A stretch of 64,000 nt of DNA from Guyanagaster necrorhizus (taxonomy: Eukaryota; Basidiomycota; Agaricomycetes; Agaricales; Physalacriaceae): contig NW_025064881.1 of assembly GCF_019112545.1 (NCBI RefSeq), positions 966,591-1,030,590 on the forward strand. Direction: 5' to 3'. The notes under the pieces are model-generated. The model had not been told where the DNA came from. It worked only from the letters and a program-made list of their open reading frames with translations, and did no database searches. Positions 58,185 to 64,000 of this stretch are shown here, one piece after another (the stretch's first letter is position 1; the number at the start of each line of letters is the position of its first letter). A program made the position numbers and the translations under genes.

Positions 58185-59712
58185 TCCAAAAAGTCTCACA
58201 TTGTCATCTGATCTGATGTGGAGTATGCTGTTGCATTCTGGTATCAGAACATGCAGCTCTGAGGTGAGACTATGACTGGTGCAATGCTGATAGAGAAGCA
58301 AAATCAGATTGAAAATCTAATAGATGTTTCAGAGGATCAGTATTTGAAAGGAGAGACATGGTTGAGGTCATTCTGCAAGGCAGAGAAGATTTAGAAGGTT
58401 TGGTGGCATGAAGAAGCAGGCTCAGTGGATATGGTGGCAGTGGAAAAAGAACATGTGCATCTTCACAGCATTATGGTGAAATATGTGATGTGGGACAGGT
58501 GGAACATTAATGAATCTAGTCTTGTCATTTTTGCCATCTCAGATTATACCTTGGCATCTGGTCCTATGAGTTGATGGAAACAGGACAAGTTCCACATCAT
58601 CATGTGTTTTGCTGTGAATGCAGATAGGAGTGAGCAGATGCCAGTTATTTTCATTGAAAAGTCAAAGCAACCACAATGTTTCAAGAAAAAGAGTCTGATA
58701 GCAATGGGATTCTATTATTGGAATAACAAGAAGGCCTGGATAACAAGTGAATTATTTATGGAGTGAGTGAAGATGTTTGATTTAAAGATGAAGAGAGAGA
58801 TATGGCAGATTCTGCTGACCTTGGACAACTTTCAAAGGCATTTCATCACTTATACACCCCATAACACAAAGCTGGAGCTCTTTGAGCCCAATATGACTTC
58901 ATATGTTCAGCTGCTAGATGCTGGTATTATCTGCTGCTTCAAGACACATTATTGAAATGCCATATGTATCTATGCACTTGATCTCAATGATTTTGGAGAG
59001 TCTGAAATCTTTAAGCTTGATCTCCTTAAAGCTATGACTATTGCTCATGATGCTTGAGCAAATGTCAGTAGCAAAATGATAGCAAACTGCTAGGAACACA
59101 CTGGTGTAATGCCTAATAATGCATCTGAGTCATAGTCCACCACATCATCCAATGATTTCCAAGACACCTCACTTTTTAAGTCTGCATAGAATCTTGTTTA
59201 TGACTCTGCTCTCTACAGACAAATATGTGCCTCCAGAGATTGAACAGACATTGCAGAATCTGCTTGAGAACCAATACACTGATGCTGACTGGCATCCTGC
59301 TCTTATAGCTGTTATGAATGCAGAGAATGATGTTGGTAAAGCACTGGAGACAGTCAATCAGTTGGCTCCTTTATCACAGTCAAAAATGAATATATCTCCC
59401 ATCCAAATTGCTCCCATTCAACAGCTCCAGACAGCAGAGATAATATTGAAGGACTACCTTGTTGAATTAAAACAATAAAATTGCATGTTTGATCCTATTC
59501 TAACTATTGAAGAGATAGTTAACTCTATTGTGGAAGAGTATATTGAAGATTTTGAGATGATGCCAACAGATGAGAAGATTGTTGCTGCTGTCAAGCATAA
59601 TATTGCAGTAGAAAATAGAGAAGTAACTATCATTGATGATGATGAGGAGGAAGAGAAGGGTGAGGAAAAACAGATCTTGATAACTACAAGAGAAGGGTTT
59701 GAGCTTATTTGA
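58185..59712 (+). pseudogene. Decayed pogo/CENP-B-type transposase
   Basis: Read through stops, the plus strand gives a CENP-B/Tc5-type DNA-binding part (EYAVAFWYQNMQL near 58215-58255). The DDE part follows: NADRSEQMPVIFIEKSKQP, CFKKKS, FYYWNNKKAW, LLTLDN, LELFEPNMTSYVQ and DAGIICCFKTHY (to about 58955). Then come an NCWEHTGVMP block (about 59090) and a long acidic tail (59485-59712). These blocks in this order are typical of fungal pogo/Fot1 transposases. The active-site Asp in LLTLDN and the Asp in LLDAGI are readable, but TGA and TAG codons interrupt the frame at several points. Confidence 0.85.
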
Positions 59713-60144
59713 AAGCTGGAGGCATTTTGTGTTTCACAAGGTGACCAGAGTGGATTAGTATCACAGCTGAGAAAGTTGAGAAGGCATTATTCAAGAAGAT
59801 GCATGGAAAGCTGATCTAAAAGCCACTGACAGCATTTTGAGGCAATGACAACAATATTGTCATATAAGTCACATATCACAATATGTGCTATTTTGGTTCT
59901 GCATAAATCTATAAATGCATATGGTTTTGGTGTCTTTCAATCATATACATTGTGAGATAGTCAACTGTATATATGTATACAACTCCTGTCACTACTCAAT
60001 CACCTATATAGCTTGGCTATAGATACCTGTATACTTCAGTCATTTCACTTATGCTGTGCCTGACTGAGATATATATACTATTACTGTATCCTTTATTATA
60101 TTATTCACTCTTATTTATAGAATATTACTTATATTTTTCTATCA

Positions 60145-60962
60145 ATAGGTTATGAGTACCATTGCTTAAAGTCTCAGTCAAGAAGAATACACAGTGAAAG
60201 TACAACTTAATCTACCACTCTAACTACAATATTATATCACATTACAGTGCTCTCACTATTATTATCACACCTCTAATCAATATCATTGACACCAAGAGTT
60301 ACAATTCTCCTGGACACAAGTAGCCACTTCAATGAGAAGAACTATGCCTTCTGAAAGCTATAGATAACTAAAAGAGTTATAAGAATACATCAAAGAAACT
60401 ACTACTTGCCTCACCATCTCCAGAGCTATTACAACTACACCTGCAACTGTACTATTATTATCAGACCTCACCTCCATCTACTCTTTCTCTATTCTACAAC
60501 AAATGGGTTTTTTATGATCAACTGACTTACTCTCATATCATGCTCAATATTCTTGACTCTATTAGACTAGAGATCAAAACAGATGGAATGGAAAAAATGC
60601 TAAGAGTCTATTAGCACTAAACATGCTAAAAAGACTGATATGGCCCTGTCAGAGGCTGAAGCATCACTAAACTCTATAAGGTTCAATAGGAATAGTGATA
60701 TAAATGCTTATGTTGCTGACTTGCATACAAAATGACATGCTGTTAATGATCTTCATATGATAGTCCTGAGTGACCAAGAGTTTAAGAGGATAATTATTCA
60801 CTTTATCACTTCTACAGATTATTGGATGCCTATTCTTGTTATGCTACTATCAAACAATCACAAAGGTCTGACACTGCTTCTGCCAGAATCTGATTTTGAG
60901 TGCTGTTGTTGATACTGAAGAATGATAAGAATGATAAGATAGGCAATAATGATAAGAGATAT
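60145..60962 (+). pseudogene. Copia-type primer site and gag remnant
   Basis: Directly after the LTR, GGTTATGAG (60149-60157) matches the complement of the anticodon arm of initiator tRNA-Met, the half-tRNA primer type known from copia and Ty5. A decayed frame near 60640-60860 reads NSIRFNRNSDINAYVADL and VLSDQEFKRIIIHF, which resembles a Copia gag. The rest of this element lies beyond the next insertion. Confidence 0.6.
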
Positions 60963-63669
60963 TGTCATGATTTTTGCCTCTAAATCATGACTTGTCAATG
61001 CTTAGTAAGCAGATACTTATCAATCCTGACCTCAGGCTGATCTTACAAAAGATGATAAAGACATGATGACACTATGACTATACCTTATTTATTGATACAC
61101 AATAAGATGACAACAAACAATGCAGTAACTATTGCTGTCTCATATCTTGAATACAATAGGAACTGCAGCATATGGAAAACTCACCATAGCAATAGTATAG
61201 CAGAGTGACAATGATGAACAAAAGCAAGAGCACAGTCATTGTTATTCCAGACAATGAGCAGAGAACATGAAAAGCAGATAATAGTTGCCTGTAAGATATA
61301 AGATTCTTTAAACAGTATTTAAGGCAGTAGTACACACTGATGTATCCCAGTCTTGAGCTAAGATTTACTACACCTGCTAAACTCTCTGATTATCTAGTGT
61401 GAATACTCTTGCCACAATAACAGATTATATCTATCAGCCACAACTCTTCATCTCTATCTGCAAAATCCTTATTGCCTATCTTATCATCCTCATTATACTC
61501 TTATACCAAAATCAGACCCAGACTCAGAACCTAGAATCAGACCCTAGTAGAAGCAGTGCTAGATATTTGTGAGTGTTTACCAGAGGCCTAACAATTAGCT
61601 CAAGACTTTACATGCCTCAGTCCAATGGCATTTTGCCAAAGACTAGCATATAAAACTTGCACTCAGAAACATTATTGCCACCTTCATCACAGGTGCTTGC
61701 CTGTTTATTGCAGTAACCAGAATTATCAGATACCATGTCATATAGTTATCAAAAGAATAAAAAAGATGAAAAAGAGAACTGGAGGAGTGGCAGAGCTAAT
61801 GAAGAGTGGATCTCCTTTGTCAAGCCCTCCAACCAGCATCCTATGCACTCTCAAGTCAAGAGAGCATCATCATCTGGCCAATGGCCCCAGAACCTATAGA
61901 CACTAGCAGCACAGATTATATCATCTGATCTCTAGGATCCAGAAGTGTACAAAGTGAAAGAGGGAGAGTTGAATGCCTCTCTCTTGTCATCCAACTGGCC
62001 ACCTCTGACAAGAGAGAGTCAGTACAAGGGAATGATGGCCATACAAGCCAACTCCCAACCAGAAATATGGCTGCTCCCACTGCTGACTATTACTGAGAGC
62101 ATATGCTAGGAGCCCTATCCAGGCTTTACTCTAAGCAGATGGATGAGTCCAGTCTTACAGCTAGCACACCTCAAAGCCTCTTGATCTAAGAGCAGGACAT
62201 CAGTCAGATCATTCTCAGAGTTGATGCATACAGCCTTAGAGAGAGTGAGCTTCAGTCTATCAAATCAGAAACAGTGGACCTGTATGAGCTAGACAGGAGA
62301 TACAAATATATTCTCAACTGGTGAACTCATATGAAAGAAGAATCTGCCTAAACATTACCAGTGGCTCAGAGAGTGGCAAATGGTGGACATCTACTGATTA
62401 GGCACCAGTGAAGGACTCTGATATCTTGCACTGCCAGAGCATATCAGAGATCTAGTGGACAGAGCATGGGTGAAAACTAGAGTAGCAGAAGTAGTATAAA
62501 ATGCCAAGAGATGCTGAGATCCTTTATTTTCTTCTCCTTATCATGCATCTGAATGATCACCATCAGCAGGAAGCAGCCTAAGCAGTTGGAGAAGCTGAAA
62601 CCCTTTCTAGCAGACTTTTTAGCAAATCTCAGCCATACTCATTCATCTATTTGCCAGAGCAGAGCCTGAAGATGCCAGATCTTCAGCTTTATTGACATCC
62701 TCTAGCAAAAAAAAGAGAGGAAAAAGCTGGCAGCACTATTTCTTCTATTCTCCAAAGAACCACTAGACCATCCTCAGTATGACCAGAGGCTGTGGTTCTT
62801 GTCTAGACCCAAAAAGCCAGCTCTACTATCAATGCTGCTACCACTACTGCCTGACACTCCATCTCCATGAGAGTCTGAAACCATGGAGTCCTGGAGAAAT
62901 TTAAAGCCAACTATAGCTTGTGAGCCAGTACCATTTAAAGAAGAAAGCCTGGACTTGAAACACTTTTCCCAACAATGCAAAGTATATTTTGAGATGTACA
63001 GCATCTACTTCTCCATAAGTCCCACTGGATTCAGTTCTCACTGAGTAATATTCTGTACAACCTGATTCAAAAGCACAGCACAAGAATAGTGAAGCTTACA
63101 GGAACAGTACTTTTATGACCCAACTACAGGACAGTGGAGATACTCCTCCAACCTATAATTCAAAGAAGCTGTATAATGACAATTCAAGCTAAACACAGAA
63201 CAAAAGGTTCAAGCTACCAAGTGGTATGTCTTATAACAGACCACCTTTATCAATGCTAAGAAATTCTTTCAAAAATTCAAAGAGTTAGTATATCAGGCTG
63301 AGAAAATGTGCAATCATAAAGCTATGTTAGAGCAGATCAAGAATGTGGTCCAACCCAATCTCTGCAATATCATTGCCTATGGAGACAACAATTTTCCCTC
63401 CACTTATAATGAGTGGAAAAAAAAGATTCTGCAGATAGACTACAATTATTGAGTCAACACTCTCAGCTATAAGAAAGTGAAAGCCACTATAAGTGGAGAA
63501 AAGGCTGTTGCCAGTGGGTCAGCTCCAAAAGAAATGACTACAAGTGACAAGAGGATGAGAACTGAAACTGTGTATGATGGTCAGAAGCAGCTGATGGATA
63601 TAGATACACTCTGAAAGAAAGAAAAGTGCTTCAATTGCAGAGAGAAAGAGCACTTATCTTGTGCCTGCC
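60963..63669 (+). mobile_element. Gypsy-type element D, 5' LTR and gag region
   Basis: The LTR runs from TGTCATG (60963) to CCTAACA (61593), 631 bases. The primer site TTAGCTCAAGACT at 61595-61607 is the exact complement of the LTR arm AGTCTTGAGCTAA (61349-61361), which lies 33 bases after the start of TATTTAAG (61316). A decayed gag follows, with YNEWKKKILQIDYN and a CCHC knuckle (CFNCREKEHLSCAC) near 63630-63665. Near 61659-61744 a frame reads a hydrophobic stretch (NIIATFITGACLFIAVTRII) where ORF0 begins in the other elements. The element is cut at 63669 by the next LTR. Confidence 0.78.
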
Positions 63670-64000
63670 TGTTAGACCCAAGTTGCACATGACTATAAAC
63701 ACATAATAAACTGATGTCACTTCACACTTTGAGTGGAACATCAGAGTTCACTTATTGTGGATATTAGTTATTATATGTCAAGGCCTTAGGCTTGACTTGA
63801 GAATGAAGTGGTATAAAGATAAACTTTAGCTCAAAGCTGGGGTTTACCAGTGAGGATGAGCTGTCTTAAATACTATACAAGTTGTATCTAATTATATTAC
63901 TTTTTATTGTATGTTACTGAGTCCTTTGTGCCCATTATCCTAGGGCATTGCTACTGTACACAAAAGGTTTATTGTGCATCATTGGGCAATGCTGTTGCAT
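63670..64000 (-). repeat. LTR of a further gypsy element (E), incomplete at window end
   Basis: TGTTAGACCCAAG begins right after the zinc knuckle of element D. The order of blocks is that of the left LTR of element A (ACTTTGAGTGG, then AAACTTTAGCTCAAAGCTGGGGTTTACC). CpG is nearly absent. The orientation would be minus by comparison with A. The other end and the duplication lie outside the window; the five bases before it are CTGCC. Confidence 0.75.

Larger units (their letters stand above)
57055..59967 (+). mobile_element. Pogo-type DNA transposon with TA duplication
   Basis: The ends are inverted repeats (CAGTTGACTATTGCACAATG on the left; the right end complements as CAGTTGACTATCTCACAATG), with TA on both sides (57053-57054 and 59968-59969). 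The uninterrupted LTR at 4978-5236 shows the empty site. The element contains a decayed transposase and a gypsy solo LTR (57595-58126). Without that LTR it is about 2.4 kb. Confidence 0.85.
56955..60144 (+). repeat. 5' LTR of a Copia-type element, split by a pogo element
   Basis: Bases 56955-57054 and 59970-60144 together match the Copia solo LTR at 4978-5236 in the same order (GGAGAATATCCATATG..., then CACCTATATAGCTTGG... and CTGTGCCTGACTGAGATAT). The LTR starts TGCTGGAG and ends CTATCA. Confidence 0.8.

Overview
The window looks like a chromosome segment from a basidiomycete, most likely an agaricomycete. The evidence is short introns of about 45-60 bases, BTB and F-box family clusters, a KRE6/SKN1-type cell-wall gene, chromodomain Ty3/gypsy elements, and old repeats that have lost CpG and gained TGA/TAG stops. 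Host genes and repeats alternate in blocks.

Layout. (1) 128-4085: a spliced protein with three nucleotidyltransferase-like repeats (+), then a three-finger C2H2 protein (-). (2) About 4790-33240: a repeat block. It holds a Copia solo LTR and an old AT-rich relic cut in two by a three-level nest of LTR retrotransposons. Element C (8552-30219, duplication CCAAC) contains element A in its left LTR (8729-16945, duplication ATTAC) and element B in its gag (22573-27713, duplication GGCCT). A is nearly intact, with gag, pol with chromodomain, and an extra overlapping ORF. (3) 34926-38596: a CBM21/PP1 regulatory-subunit gene and a tRNA-Phe with intron. (4) 40030-44703: a BTB cluster with two intact genes and two decayed pieces. 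(5) 45881-46475: a probable APC15 gene. (6) 46865-50392: two decayed F-box-like copies, one split by a 945-base insertion. (7) 52011-54180: a broken KRE6/SKN1-like gene. (8) 54820-55813: a second copy of the C2H2 gene with its promoter, in opposite orientation. (9) 56681 to the end: a fifth BTB remnant, a Copia LTR split by a pogo-type DNA transposon that itself carries a gypsy solo LTR, then two further gypsy elements, one inside the other.

Most unusual signals. First, the gypsy elements appear to prime reverse transcription from their own transcript. In each, a 13-base sequence one base inside the LTR complements a 13-base LTR sequence lying 33-34 bases after a TATTTAA box. The two arms have changed together across elements A, B, C and D. 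Second, A, B and C share an upstream ORF (called ORF0 here) that begins with a membrane segment and overlaps gag in another frame. Its stops are TGA, and at least one matches a CGA in another copy. Target-site duplications let the insertion order be read directly, and a second copy of the Copia LTR supplies an empty site for the pogo insertion.
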